Source: an uncultured Eubacteriales bacterium (GTDB lineage: Bacteria; Bacillota; Clostridia; Christensenellales; Borkfalkiaceae). From it: a stretch of 64,000 nucleotides of DNA. Below the pieces are notes generated by a model that did not search any database, was not told where the DNA came from, and saw nothing but the letters and a program-made list of their open reading frames with translations. The stretch's first letter is position 1. Each line of letters begins with the position of its first letter. The translations under genes and the position numbers were made by a program. This document shows positions 1 through 8,708 of the stretch, one piece after another. The DNA is taken from assembly GCA_900543915.1 (NCBI GenBank), contig UQTB01000008.1:1-64000 (forward strand), written 5' to 3'.

Positions 1-1
1 G

Positions 2-1150
2 ATCGCGGTCATTGCAATTTTGGCCGCCGTTCTGATTCCGACTTTTTCAAGCCTTCTGAAAAAAGCCAATCAGTCGGCAGATCAACAGGCTGTGCACCAG
101 ATGAACGTCGCGCTTGTGGCGGAGGAGGCTTTTGGAGCACCCGGAGACATCGCCGCCGCTTTGGCGGTTTTGGAGAAAGCGGGGCTGAACGGAGAGAATT
201 ATCAGCCGCTTACGGCGGATACCTCCTTTTACTGGAATAAAAAGCTCAACCGCGTGGTCATCGCAGACGGCGAAAATCAGGTGATTTATCCCGAAGAGTA
301 CGCCGGGCAATTTGAAGGCGTGACGGTCGAAGAGACGAAGGACGGGGATTGCGCGTGGTTCAGCCTCGTGCGCCCCGCGGGGAAATATTCGGTCACCTAT
401 ACCGTCGACAACAGCAAATACGTCGTCCGGTTTTATGAGGACAGGACGGATAACGGATCGAGCTCCGATCCGAGATATACATACCGTGCCGTCGCTCACA
501 CTTCGGAGCAATATGAAAACGGAAGCGTCGTAACGTTCTGGACGGATGCAGACGAAGGAACCGGGATGATTACGTTTACGGTCACGACGACTGACGCCGC
601 CGATGCATATTCCTTTGGCATATTGAACAGCAATAAGATGGGGATTACGATTGGTGCAGCTCCTCAGAGTCAGACTGCCGCATATCAGGCGCCCGACGGG
701 ACAACGACTTCATTGGGCACATATACTAAGTATAATCCGGGCAATAAGGAGTATCAAGGGTTACGGGAACACATTACGTTGGTTATGGAAGAACCTCATA
801 AAATCAGCTGGACCTTGCCATCTGACGGAAATTTTTCTCTTGAATATGCTGATTCGGGCTCCATGGACGGGGTACAATACGGACAAGCTCCGAATTATGA
901 GTATTCAGACGAGTCATACACAAAGGGCGAGGAATCATGCTATGTCGGCACGCGGGTGGCGTTTTACTGCGACGGATTTGATGTCGCCTTTACAGGCCTC
1001 GAATCCGTTGCGGACGCGGAGTGGAGCTCGCTTTCTGCCGGGCAATATACGACGGCGGAGGCAGTCGGTTCTGATAATAAAACGCACACGATTTATATCT
1101 TCGTTATGCCGTCGCATGACGTGACTGTTACGATAAGCGCAGCTTCATAA
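2..1150 (+). CDS. Type IV pilin/pseudopilin-like protein, 5' end cut off
   Basis: The reading frame is open from the window edge and ends at 1150. Its first visible residues, IAVIAILAAVLIPTFSSLLK, are the hydrophobic half of a class III (prepilin) signal helix; the GFTLIE-type cleavage site must lie just upstream of the window. In such proteins this helix anchors the subunit in the membrane and packs the pilus or pseudopilus core. The remaining 350 residues are far longer than a normal minor pilin globular domain and are rich in Thr, Ser, Tyr and Asp with beta-like periodicity, so this is probably a large surface-exposed or secreted pilin-like protein. No partner genes (pilB, pilC, pilD) are in view. 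Family placement is firm from the N-terminal helix; the role of the long C-terminal part is unknown. Confidence 0.75.
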   Translation: MAVIAILAAVLIPTFSSLLKKANQSADQQAVHQMNVALVAEEAFGAPGDIAAALAVLEKAGLNGENYQPLTADTSFYWNKKLNRVVIADGENQVIYPEEYAGQFEGVTVEETKDGDCAWFSLVRPAGKYSVTYTVDNSKYVVRFYEDRTDNGSSSDPRYTYRAVAHTSEQYENGSVVTFWTDADEGTGMITFTVTTTDAADAYSFGILNSNKMGITIGAAPQSQTAAYQAPDGTTTSLGTYTKYNPGNKEYQGLREHITLVMEEPHKISWTLPSDGNFSLEYADSGSMDGVQYGQAPNYEYSDESYTKGEESCYVGTRVAFYCDGFDVAFTGLESVADAEWSSLSAGQYTTAEAVGSDNKTHTIYIFVMPSHDVTVTISAAS

Positions 1151-1165
1151 CGCAGCTGAAATTTT

Positions 1166-1198
1166 ACCGCCGGGGGGAATTACCCCTCGGCGGTTTTT
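1166..1198 (+). terminator. Intrinsic terminator after the pilin-like gene
   Basis: An ACCGCCG/CGGCGGT stem extended by a G-run/C-run inner stem is followed by five T residues on the plus strand. It separates the pilin-like gene from the convergent sensor kinase gene and may stop transcripts weakly in both directions. Confidence 0.8.
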
Positions 1199-1209
1199 GT
1201 TTCGTTATA

Positions 1210-2556
1210 TCAGAAATAAACCGTGAATTTTGTGCCTTCTCCTTCCTTGCTCTCCACCGTAATGCGCCAGTCAAAGCGCGTACAGAGCTTTTTGACGACC
1301 GCAAGCCCCAGCCCGAAGCCGCCGCCCTTGCCGCTGTGCGATTTATCCACCGTGAAAAAACGGGAAAAAATCTTATCCAGGTTCTCTTCCGCAATCCCGA
1401 TCCCCGTATCCTCCACGACGAGGACGGGGGAGCGGGCGCCGGAGACTGAGATGCGGAGCGCGCCGCCCTCTTTATTGTAGCGGATGGCGTTTCCGATGAG
1501 GTTTTCCAAAATCGCAGTGATGCGTTCCTGGCGGGAATTCAGCGTCACGCCGGGGGCGATATCGGCGGTCAGCGTCAGGTTCTTTTCCCGGATACGGGGG
1601 AGAAATTCCTCGATCGTCTCTTCCGCCAGCGCGGACAGGCTGACTTCGTAAGACGGCAGCTCGTCGTTGTCGATCTCGCTGTAATGGATGATGGACGCCA
1701 CCAGATCGGAGAGCCTTTCGCTCTGCCGGTTGATGGTGAGAAGCGCCTGTTCTTTCTGTTCGGCAGACAACCCTTCCCTTAAAAGCAGTTCGGAAAACCC
1801 CTTGATGGAGGTAAGCGGCGTATTCATCTCGTGCGTGATGTTAGCCACCAGTTCGTCCTTGGACTGTTTCGCGCGTTCGACCGCCTCCTTCTCCGCGCGG
1901 ATCTCCTTCATATTCTGCTCAATCTGGCGGTTGCGGTCGTTTAAGATGAGCGCGATGGGCTTCAGTTCGCTGTATTTGGTATCCAGATCGCCGTTGCGGC
2001 TCGCCTCTTCCGCCAGCCGTTCGACGGGTTTGAGCATGAAGTCCGTCAAGAGGTAAGTAAAGATAAAGCACATCAGAATATCCAGGAGAAAGAACCATAC
2101 GATGGTGGGAATCGCCTCGACGAAAATACTCCACTGCGAAGAGGTATCCACCGCGATCCTCACGTATCCGTCGTCCGTTTTTTTGCAGTAATAGATCATA
2201 TCCGTCCCGATCGAAGCGGAGGGGCGGACGGAAAATCCCTCGCCTTTTGCGGTGGCTTCCTGTACCTCCGGACGGCCGATGTGGTTTTCGGAGAGATTTT
2301 CCCCCGTGCTGTCCGCGCGCACCGTTCCGTCCGCCGCGATGAAAGTGACCCGCGCGCCGCCCATCTTTTCGGAGAGCTCTTTCGCGTAAGGTTCGTTCAT
2401 TTCCTTGCTCCCGTCATAGAAGTTCATATAGACGCGTATCGTGTCTTCCACACTGGAGACGGAATGGTTGTAGTAGACCTGCGTCGCCATGACGGAGAAC
2501 AGCAGCATCCCCAGCATGGTGATCAGGAGGGAAATCCAAAGGATTCGTTTTCTCAT
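1210..2556 (-). CDS. phoR: Sensor histidine kinase, PhoR-like
   Basis: This is a membrane sensor kinase of 448 residues. A first membrane helix (about 5-25) and a second (about 148-171) flank an extracytoplasmic sensor domain, followed by a HAMP-like linker and a coiled coil. The H box is ITHEMNTPL with phospho-acceptor His242, where most relatives have SHELRTPL. The N box is LENLIGNAIRYN (about 350-361), the G1 box VEDTGIGIAEE and the G2 box GGGFGLGLA. Seven bases separate it from the upstream response regulator gene, so the two are co-expressed. Because both sit directly behind pstSCAB, control of phosphate starvation genes is the likely job; this part is inference, as the sensor domain itself does not show the signal. 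No phoU is present in the window. Confidence 0.88.
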   Translation of the reverse strand: MRKRILWISLLITMLGMLLFSVMATQVYYNHSVSSVEDTIRVYMNFYDGSKEMNEPYAKELSEKMGGARVTFIAADGTVRADSTGENLSENHIGRPEVQEATAKGEGFSVRPSASIGTDMIYYCKKTDDGYVRIAVDTSSQWSIFVEAIPTIVWFFLLDILMCFIFTYLLTDFMLKPVERLAEEASRNGDLDTKYSELKPIALILNDRNRQIEQNMKEIRAEKEAVERAKQSKDELVANITHEMNTPLTSIKGFSELLLREGLSAEQKEQALLTINRQSERLSDLVASIIHYSEIDNDELPSYEVSLSALAEETIEEFLPRIREKNLTLTADIAPGVTLNSRQERITAILENLIGNAIRYNKEGGALRISVSGARSPVLVVEDTGIGIAEENLDKIFSRFFTVDKSHSGKGGGFGLGLAVVKKLCTRFDWRITVESKEGEGTKFTVYF

Positions 2557-2563
2557 AATATCC

Positions 2564-3211
2564 TCATTCGGTTTTAAAGACGTAGCCCACGCCGAAGACC
2601 GTTTCGATATAGGGGATGCCGAGCTTTCTGAGCCGCGCGATGTGATTGTCCAGCGTGCGCGTTTCGCCCGTATCGTATCCCCATACCGCGTTTAAGATAG
2701 CGTCCCGCGAGAGAACGCGCCCTTCGTTTTCGGCGAGGTATTTTAACAGTTGATATTCTTTATTGTTGAGTTCGAGCGGGGTTCCGTTCAGCGTCGCCGC
2801 GTGCCGCTCGTCGTCCAGAATCAGTCCGGTTCTGGGGCGCGGCGCCCTGTGTTTGCGGAGCGCCACGTTGACGCGCGCCGTCAGCTCCAGCACGCCGAAG
2901 GGCTTTGCGATGTAATCGTCCGCGCCCAAATTCAGCCCCTTGACTTTATCCAGCTCGGAGCCGAGGGCGCTCAGCACGATGCAGGCGACGGCAGGGTAGG
3001 TCTCCTTGAGCCATTCCAGCACTTCCAGACCGTTGCCGTCGGGCAGCATTACGTCCAGCAGGGCTACCTGCGGGCGCGCTTTCGCAACGGCCTCCCGGAA
3101 CGCCGCCACCGTCTCGTACGCGGCGACCGAAATGCCGCCCATCCCGAGCGCGCAGGAGACGAGCTCTTTGATATCTTTGTCATCTTCCAGCAAATAAACG
3201 ATTTTATCCAT
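2564..3211 (-). CDS. phoP: OmpR/PhoB-family response regulator
   Basis: The protein has 215 residues. The receiver domain is at the N terminus with the acidic pair Glu9/Asp10, phospho-acceptor Asp53 in LLDVMLPDG and Lys103 in IAKPFG. A winged-helix DNA-binding domain of the OmpR type follows, ending GYDTGETRTLDNHIARLRKK-like and then VFGVGYVF. The start at 3211 (MDKIVYLLEDD) is preferred over an in-frame upstream codon because it begins the receiver strand directly. It follows pstB by 40 bases and precedes the kinase gene by 7, so it is probably part of the pst operon as well as its regulator. The PhoP/PhoB name rests on position and family and not on a proven target. Confidence 0.88.
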   Translation of the reverse strand: MDKIVYLLEDDKDIKELVSCALGMGGISVAAYETVAAFREAVAKARPQVALLDVMLPDGNGLEVLEWLKETYPAVACIVLSALGSELDKVKGLNLGADDYIAKPFGVLELTARVNVALRKHRAPRPRTGLILDDERHAATLNGTPLELNNKEYQLLKYLAENEGRVLSRDAILNAVWGYDTGETRTLDNHIARLRKLGIPYIETVFGVGYVFKTE

Positions 3212-3250
3212 AGAAACAGTATAACACAAAGTGAGTCCCGATACAACCGA

Positions 3251-4036
3251 TCAGCCGAATTTTCCGGTGATATAGTTGCGGCAGCGGGGATCCTCCGGAT
3301 CGTTGAAGAGCTGCATGGTATCCCGGTATTCCACCAGATCGCCCAGGAGAAAGAAAGCCGTCTTGTCCGCGATCCGCGCCGCCTGCTGCATATTGTGCGT
3401 CACCATCACCACGGTGTAATTCTTCTTGAGTTCCACGCAGAGCTCCTCCACCTTTCCGGTGGAGATGGGGTCGAGCGCGGAAGTCGGCTCGTCCATGAGG
3501 AGAATATCCGGGCTGACGGCGAGCGCGCGGGCAATGCACAGGCGCTGCTGCTGCCCTCCAGAGATGCCCAGCGCGGATTTCCCGAGCCGGTCCTTCACCT
3601 CGTCCCAGATCGCCGCTTTTTTCAGACTGGTCTCCACGATCTCGTCCAGATCGGCGTGTTTTTTGATTCCGTGCGTGCGGGGGCCGTAGGCGATGTTGTC
3701 GTAGATGGACATGGGGAAAGGATTGGGCTTCTGAAAGACCATGCCGACCCGCCTCCGCAGCTCGTTGATGTTGATGCTGCCGTAGATGTTCACGCCGCCG
3801 ATCAGCACGTCGCCGATGATGGAACATCCGGGCACGAGGTCATTCATGCGGTTCAAGGACTTTAAGAGCGTGGATTTCCCGCAGCCGGAGGGGCCGATGA
3901 AGGCGGTGACTTTCCTGGAGGGAATTTCCATGTTGATGTTTTTCAGCGCCTGGAAATCCCCGTAATAGAGGTTCATATTTTTGATATCGATGACGTCAGG
4001 GCTGTCGAAACGATATTGCTCGGTTTGTTTTTTCAT
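3251..4036 (-). CDS. pstB: Phosphate ABC transporter ATP-binding protein PstB
   Basis: This is the ATPase that powers high-affinity phosphate uptake, 261 residues long as usual for PstB. Walker A is GPSGCGKST (48-56), the ABC signature is ISGGQQQR (158-165) and Walker B is ILLMDEPTSALD (178-189). The PstB-typical stretch GMVFQKPNPFPMSIYDNI is present. The ATG at 4036 overlaps the stop of the fused permease gene by four bases (ATGA), which points to translational coupling; longer in-frame versions reach back into the permease gene and are not real. The next gene is the response regulator where many genomes have phoU. Confidence 0.97.
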   Translation of the reverse strand: MKKQTEQYRFDSPDVIDIKNMNLYYGDFQALKNINMEIPSRKVTAFIGPSGCGKSTLLKSLNRMNDLVPGCSIIGDVLIGGVNIYGSININELRRRVGMVFQKPNPFPMSIYDNIAYGPRTHGIKKHADLDEIVETSLKKAAIWDEVKDRLGKSALGISGGQQQRLCIARALAVSPDILLMDEPTSALDPISTGKVEELCVELKKNYTVVMVTHNMQQAARIADKTAFFLLGDLVEYRDTMQLFNDPEDPRCRNYITGKFG

Positions 4037-5826
4037 GCGTTCTTTCCTTTGCACTTTTTTTCGATGACGGCGGAGATGATATTGAGCGCGACGACCAGTA
4101 TCATCATCACCGCGGCGGTGGCGTATGCCTGCGGCATCGCGTTGCCCTCCTGGGTGAGAAAGCCCCACATCATGGTGGAGAGCGTGCAGGCGGGCGCGGT
4201 GAGGCCGAAGATCATATAGGAGAAGTTCCCCGCCGTGAAGATCAGCGCCGCGGATTCCCCCACGATGCGCCCGATGGTCAGCACGACGGAGGCGAAGATG
4301 CCTCCCAGCGCATTGGGGAGGATGACGCGGAAAATCGTCCTGAGTTTGCCCGCGCCGAGCGCGTAGCTTCCCTCCCGGTAAGATACCGGAACGGCGATCA
4401 ACGCCTCTTCCGTAGAGCGGATGATGGTGGGGAGCACGATCAGGGTCATGGTGAGCGCGCCGCTCAGGTTGCATCTGCCGATTCCCAGCAGTTCCACGAA
4501 GAAGATCATGCCGAACATGCCGAACACGATAGAGGGGATGCCGGACAGGGACTCGGTGAACAGCCGGATGACTTTGACCAGTTTGCTGCCCGGTTTCGCG
4601 TATTCCACCAGGTAGATCGCCGCGGCGACGCCCAGCGGGATCGCGATCACGAGCGTGACGAGTATGATGATCCCGGTGTTGATGAGCGCCGGCGCCAGCG
4701 TGACCTGCGCGTTGCCCGATTCGCCGAACAGGAATTCAAAGGACAGATTGGGGATTCCGTTGACAAAGACAAACCCGATCATCCACAGAAGAAGCCCCAC
4801 GATATATGCGGCGCAGACGATGCTGAAGTATTTGAGCGCCGTGTAAAAACGGCCTGTCCTGCGGAACGCGGCGGGGGAGCCGGGCGCGCCGGCGTGCATC
4901 CGTATCTTTTTCCCTCTTCCCGCGCCCGCGCGCACGAGATAAAATGCGGTGTTTAACAGGAGAATCAGCAGGAGCAATGTCAGTCCGATCGCCACCAGTG
5001 CGCTCCTGTGAACACCGGTCGCGTCGCCCATCTCGAGCGCGATGCTCGCCGTGAGCGTGCGGATGTAACCGAACAGGCTCAGGTTCAGCTGATTGCCGTT
5101 GCCCGCGATCAGGGCGACCGCCATCGCCTCTCCGATCGAGCGCCCGGCGCCCAGGACGATCGCCGCGATGATGCCGGATTTCGCGGCGGGCACTTCCACG
5201 CGGAAGACAGCCTGTTCGTGCGTCGCGCCCAGGGCGACCGCTCCCTCGTAATACGAGCGGTCGACCGATTCCAGCGCGGTCACGGAGAGGGAGACCACGG
5301 TGGGGGCGATCATAAGCCCCAGTATAATGGAAGAGGCGAGCGCGCCTTCCCCGATGTCGCTGGGAGAAATCGCGCGGAGCAGGGGGACGATCATCTGCAT
5401 GCCGAAAAAACCGAACACGAGGGAGGGAACGCCCGCCAGGAGCTTTACCAGCTGGTAAACGACGTTTTTGATCTTCTGCGGGCAGAAGCGCGCGAGAAAG
5501 ACCGCCGTCAGTACGCCCGTCGCGCCGCCCAGCGCCACGGATCCGACCGTGACCTGAAGCGTCGCTACGATCATGTAGAAAATGCCGTACTGCCCCTTTC
5601 CGTCTTCATTGGAGGGAAGCCAGGTCGTCCCGAACAGAAAACTGAAAAATCCCGTCTGTCTGAGCGCCGGAATGCTCGCGACCAAAATATACAGGAAAAT
5701 TCCCACGACCGCCAGAATGGAAAAGAGCGCAGAGACGAGAAATACGTATTTAGCGGCACGTTCTTTGCCCGTGCCGCTCGTTGTCTTCAGTGTGCGGACG
5801 GAGTCCGCTGTCGTTTGGTTCTGCAT
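4033..5826 (-). CDS. pstCA: Fused phosphate ABC transporter permease PstC-PstA
   Basis: A single 597-residue protein carries both permease subunits that normally come as two proteins. The PstC half (about 1-305) has the segment LLAGVPSLVFGFFGM and the coupling-helix motif EGAVALGATHEQAVFRVEVP. A basic, Ala/Gly-rich linker of about 25 residues (RAGAGRGKKIRMHAGAPG and following) leads to the PstA half (about 331-597), which repeats the pattern with SLSGIPSIVFGMFGM and EGSYALGAGKLRTIFRVILP. Each half has about six membrane helices. I see no stop or frameshift at the joint, so the fusion is real in this sequence. It lies one base after the pstS stop and overlaps pstB by four bases. Confidence 0.93.
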   Translation of the reverse strand: MQNQTTADSVRTLKTTSGTGKERAAKYVFLVSALFSILAVVGIFLYILVASIPALRQTGFFSFLFGTTWLPSNEDGKGQYGIFYMIVATLQVTVGSVALGGATGVLTAVFLARFCPQKIKNVVYQLVKLLAGVPSLVFGFFGMQMIVPLLRAISPSDIGEGALASSIILGLMIAPTVVSLSVTALESVDRSYYEGAVALGATHEQAVFRVEVPAAKSGIIAAIVLGAGRSIGEAMAVALIAGNGNQLNLSLFGYIRTLTASIALEMGDATGVHRSALVAIGLTLLLLILLLNTAFYLVRAGAGRGKKIRMHAGAPGSPAAFRRTGRFYTALKYFSIVCAAYIVGLLLWMIGFVFVNGIPNLSFEFLFGESGNAQVTLAPALINTGIIILVTLVIAIPLGVAAAIYLVEYAKPGSKLVKVIRLFTESLSGIPSIVFGMFGMIFFVELLGIGRCNLSGALTMTLIVLPTIIRSTEEALIAVPVSYREGSYALGAGKLRTIFRVILPNALGGIFASVVLTIGRIVGESAALIFTAGNFSYMIFGLTAPACTLSTMMWGFLTQEGNAMPQAYATAAVMMILVVALNIISAVIEKKCKGKNA

Positions 5827-5827
5827 G

Positions 5828-6688
5828 TCAGAGATTGACGCAACCCTTTGCCGAAATAATCGCGTGCGCGGCGTCGCTCTCGAGAATCCACTCGATAAAG
5901 GCGTTGACCGCGTTGTAGACGTCTTCGCCCGCCGTTTCCTTTAAGGATTCATTGACCGCCACGGTGAAGTCTCTCTGCATCTTGTAGCTTCCGTCCTTGA
6001 TGGCCTGTTCGGAAGGCGCAACGCCCTCGTAAGTGAGCACTTTGACGTCGCTGGTCACGCTGCCGTAAGAGATATAACCGAATTTGGAAGGATCCGATTT
6101 GATGGCGGTTGTCACGGCAGAGGTGCTGTTCGCTTCGGAGATGACGGAAGAGTTGAGTTCCTGGCCGTCTTCCTGCGCGTCCTTCATGGATACGCCTTCC
6201 GCGTTTTTCACCAGGGAATCGAACCCGTCTCTCGTCCCGGAGCCGCCCTCTCTCTTGATCCCCTTGGTGACCGTTGCGGAAAGCGCCGTTCCGTTCATGT
6301 AGAGGTCATAGAGCTGCACGCTCGTCACGTCGGTCAGGTCGGAGTTTGAGACGTTTACCACACAGGCGATTCCGTCGATGCAGATCTTCGTTCCGACGAC
6401 GCCCTGCTCGGTCTCGGTATCCTTCAGCTTGCGGCTCGCCATGCCGATATGGCTGGTCCCGCTGATCGCGTCTTTGACGCCGCTGGAAGAGTCCGAAGAG
6501 CTGATCATGATCGTGACGTCGTTGTCTTTTTCATATTCCGCCGCGAGTTCTTTCATGAGCGGGGTAATCGAAGAGGAACCGGAAATTTTGATGGTGACTT
6601 TTTCCGCCGTTCCGCCGCAGGCGGCAAACGCCGTCGCCGCCAAGACGCCGCAGAGCAATACGGCGAATGCTTTTCTGATTTTTTTCAT
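5828..6688 (-). CDS. pstS: Phosphate-binding lipoprotein PstS
   Basis: This is the extracellular phosphate receptor of the Pst transporter. The start at 6688 gives a typical lipoprotein signal peptide (MKKIRKAFAVLLCGVLAATA) with lipobox FAAC and Cys24; an AAGGAG-type ribosome site sits just upstream. The mature part has SGSSSITPLMKEL, the usual first phosphate-binding loop, and EGGSGTRDGFDSLV, the second. Length (286 residues) is normal. An in-frame upstream start would add 21 polar residues before the signal peptide and is rejected. It is the first gene of the pst operon, which explains the regulatory repeats upstream. Confidence 0.95.
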   Translation of the reverse strand: MKKIRKAFAVLLCGVLAATAFAACGGTAEKVTIKISGSSSITPLMKELAAEYEKDNDVTIMISSSDSSSGVKDAISGTSHIGMASRKLKDTETEQGVVGTKICIDGIACVVNVSNSDLTDVTSVQLYDLYMNGTALSATVTKGIKREGGSGTRDGFDSLVKNAEGVSMKDAQEDGQELNSSVISEANSTSAVTTAIKSDPSKFGYISYGSVTSDVKVLTYEGVAPSEQAIKDGSYKMQRDFTVAVNESLKETAGEDVYNAVNAFIEWILESDAAHAIISAKGCVNL

Positions 6689-6718
6689 TTTTTTCTCCTT
6701 TTTTTCTGTTACTGTCAT

Positions 6719-6772
6719 CATGATAAAACTCATTTGTAAAATCCGCCGCACGAATTTGTAATAAAATTGTAA
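6719..6772 (-). promoter_or_regulatory. Candidate Pho-box array and promoter of pst operon
   Basis: Read on the minus strand, the hexamer TTACAA occurs three times, at 6767-6772, 6756-6761 and 6734-6739. The spacings are 11 and 22 bases, which is exact helical phasing. Bacillus PhoP boxes are direct TTAACA-like repeats at 11-bp steps, so this fits a PhoP site upstream of pstS. A TATCAT candidate -10 element follows at 6720-6725. The repeats are seen directly; binding by the regulator encoded at 2564-3211 is inferred. Confidence 0.65.
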
Positions 6773-6867
6773 TAATCGAAACGAGAGAAAAAAAGGAACG
6801 GTTTTTAAACGGCGTTTGCCGCCCGGCAGGGATTTATGGAGGAAGGCGGCGCAGCTGCGAAAGCAAT

Positions 6868-6896
6868 TGAAAAAGAGCGGCTTTCTGCCGCTCTTT
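6868..6896 (-). terminator. Intrinsic terminator of the ABC exporter operon
   Basis: On the minus strand a ten-base-pair stem AAAGAGCGGC/GCCGCTCTTT with a five-base loop runs into a T-tract. It lies 16 bases behind the permease stop codon and insulates the pst operon from the exporter operon. Confidence 0.85.
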
Positions 6897-6911
6897 CAGA
6901 GAAAAAACAAA

Positions 6912-8708
6912 TTATTCCAGCGTTTTCAGAGATGCGTTCATATCCGTCCTGACGATTTTGCGGTACAGCAGCAAATCGGCGATCACGCTGAACAGCAGGG
7001 AGAGCAGGGCGGAAACCAGCCAGGAATACCATTTCATGTTGGCGACCGAACCGAATTCCACGTAGTTGAACACGAACGTGGCGAACCCGGCGCCGAGAGG
7101 GATACCCAACAGCACGCCGATGAAAGAGAGGATAAAGACTTCCCGGTAGATATACATGGCGACTTCGCCGTTTTTATAACCCAGCACTTTCAGCGTAGCA
7201 ATTTCTCTCCTGCGTTCCTCGACGTTGATATTCGTGAGATTGTAGACGACCAGAATACAGAGGAGCATGGCGCAGATGATGAGAATTGCGGAAATCCCGG
7301 AAATAGAGCCGGAAGATACGCCCATTTCTCCGCTGGAATCGTACAGCCCGAACCCGGCGAACACCAGCGCGGTTGCGCCGGAGACGGAGAGAACGGTCAT
7401 GAAAAATCTGCCGAGATAGCGGAAGAGGTTGCGGCAGGTGGACTTGAAGCGGAAGGGGAGGCGCTTCCACAGGAAGGGAATGCGCTCCAGAAAGATCTTT
7501 TTTCCCGCTTTCGGCGCTTTCGGCTGCAGGAGCGCGGCGGGGCGCTCTTTGAGAGACGCGGCCGTCACCCAGGCGGTCACCGCGACGACGGCCGCCGCCA
7601 TGGCGCCCGTCATGAGAAATCCGAAGACGGGGTTGAACGAGAGCACCGCAGCCGGCATGGTAAACATAATTTCAAAGGACTGGTAGATCAGAAAAGTCAG
7701 CAGATGGGAAAGCCCCAGCGCGCCCAGCGCGCCGCCCAGGGCGCAGCAGACGAGGGAGAAGAGAATGTATTTGAGCATGATTTTCCCGTCCCCGTAGCCC
7801 AGCGTCTTGAAACAGGCGATCATCGGCCGCTCTTCGTCGATCAGGCGGGACATGGTCGTCAGCACGACCAACGCCACCACGGCGATGAAAAAGATGGAGA
7901 AGATGGCGCTGATGTTGCCCACCTTTTTGCCGTATTCGTTATAGGATGCGGAGCTGTAATTTTCGTTCAGCGTGAGAAACGCCACGTTCTCCGCGCCGTC
8001 CCCCAGCGCCGTTTTCAGCGCTTCTTCCGCCTCCTCTACGGCGTCCTCGTAACGGAAGGAAAACACTTCCCGTCCGACGCACTCTTTGAGCACGATCCGC
8101 ACGTCGGTAACGGGCAGGGCGGGCTGAAAGGCATTGTCCAGATAGAACGCGGACGTGACGTATTTTTCTTCGCCCTCCTCCGCCGTCAGGGCGGGTTCCG
8201 GCTCCCTGACGAAGAGCATGGGGTTGACGACGATGCCGGAAACGGTGACGGTCTTCCCCATGATCTCCACCTTCTCGCCGACCTTATAGGCCTGAAAACC
8301 GTTGGTTCCGCGTTCGGCGAGCGCTTCCGTTCCGTCTTTCGGGAAATCGCCCTCCAGAAGTTCCAGGCGGTTGACCTCCTCATCGAAATCCATAAAGGTG
8401 ATGCGGGTGCAGTCGTCGCCGTCGGTCAGTTCCATTACGGTCGCCGTCGCCGCGCGCTCCACGCACGCCGCGTTTTTAAGCGTTTCCTGCTGTTCGGCGG
8501 TAAAGCCCGCAGGGGAAGTGCTTTTGAGAACGAGATCGGGGACGCCGTATTCCTTATAATAGGCGTCCAGCGAGTCGATCAGCTTCGGGTGAACGTCGCT
8601 CAGCCCCGCCGTAAAGCCGATGCCGAGCGCGATGATGGCTGTGATCGCGATGAATCTGCCGATGTGGCTGCTCACCGTGCGCCATAACGATTTTGTATAC
8701 GCTTTCAT
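6912..8708 (-). CDS. FtsX-family ABC transporter permease (MacB-like)
   Basis: This is a membrane permease of 598 residues with two FtsX cores. The first helix (about 17-36) is followed by a large extracytoplasmic domain (about 40-255), then three helices with the core motif MIACFKTLGYGDGKI. A second, shorter FtsX unit follows with the equivalent REIATLKVLGYKNGEVA and four more helices. Such proteins use mechanotransmission with a LolD/MacB-type ATPase to export peptides or lipoproteins or to confer antimicrobial resistance, without a channel through the membrane. The ATG at 8708 overlaps the ATPase stop codon by one base; GTG codons at 8711 and 8714 are alternatives. The substrate cannot be read from the sequence. 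Confidence 0.88.
   Translation of the reverse strand: MKAYTKSLWRTVSSHIGRFIAITAIIALGIGFTAGLSDVHPKLIDSLDAYYKEYGVPDLVLKSTSPAGFTAEQQETLKNAACVERAATATVMELTDGDDCTRITFMDFDEEVNRLELLEGDFPKDGTEALAERGTNGFQAYKVGEKVEIMGKTVTVSGIVVNPMLFVREPEPALTAEEGEEKYVTSAFYLDNAFQPALPVTDVRIVLKECVGREVFSFRYEDAVEEAEEALKTALGDGAENVAFLTLNENYSSASYNEYGKKVGNISAIFSIFFIAVVALVVLTTMSRLIDEERPMIACFKTLGYGDGKIMLKYILFSLVCCALGGALGALGLSHLLTFLIYQSFEIMFTMPAAVLSFNPVFGFLMTGAMAAAVVAVTAWVTAASLKERPAALLQPKAPKAGKKIFLERIPFLWKRLPFRFKSTCRNLFRYLGRFFMTVLSVSGATALVFAGFGLYDSSGEMGVSSGSISGISAILIICAMLLCILVVYNLTNINVEERRREIATLKVLGYKNGEVAMYIYREVFILSFIGVLLGIPLGAGFATFVFNYVEFGSVANMKWYSWLVSALLSLLFSVIADLLLYRKIVRTDMNASLKTLE

Noticed and set aside
3251..4474. A 407-residue version of PstB
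   Set aside because: The first 146 residues are the permease gene read in another frame; the true start overlaps the permease stop by four bases.
6816..8687. Plus-strand open frame of 623 codons
   Set aside because: It is antisense to the FtsX permease, starts inside the terminator region and has no recognisable domain.
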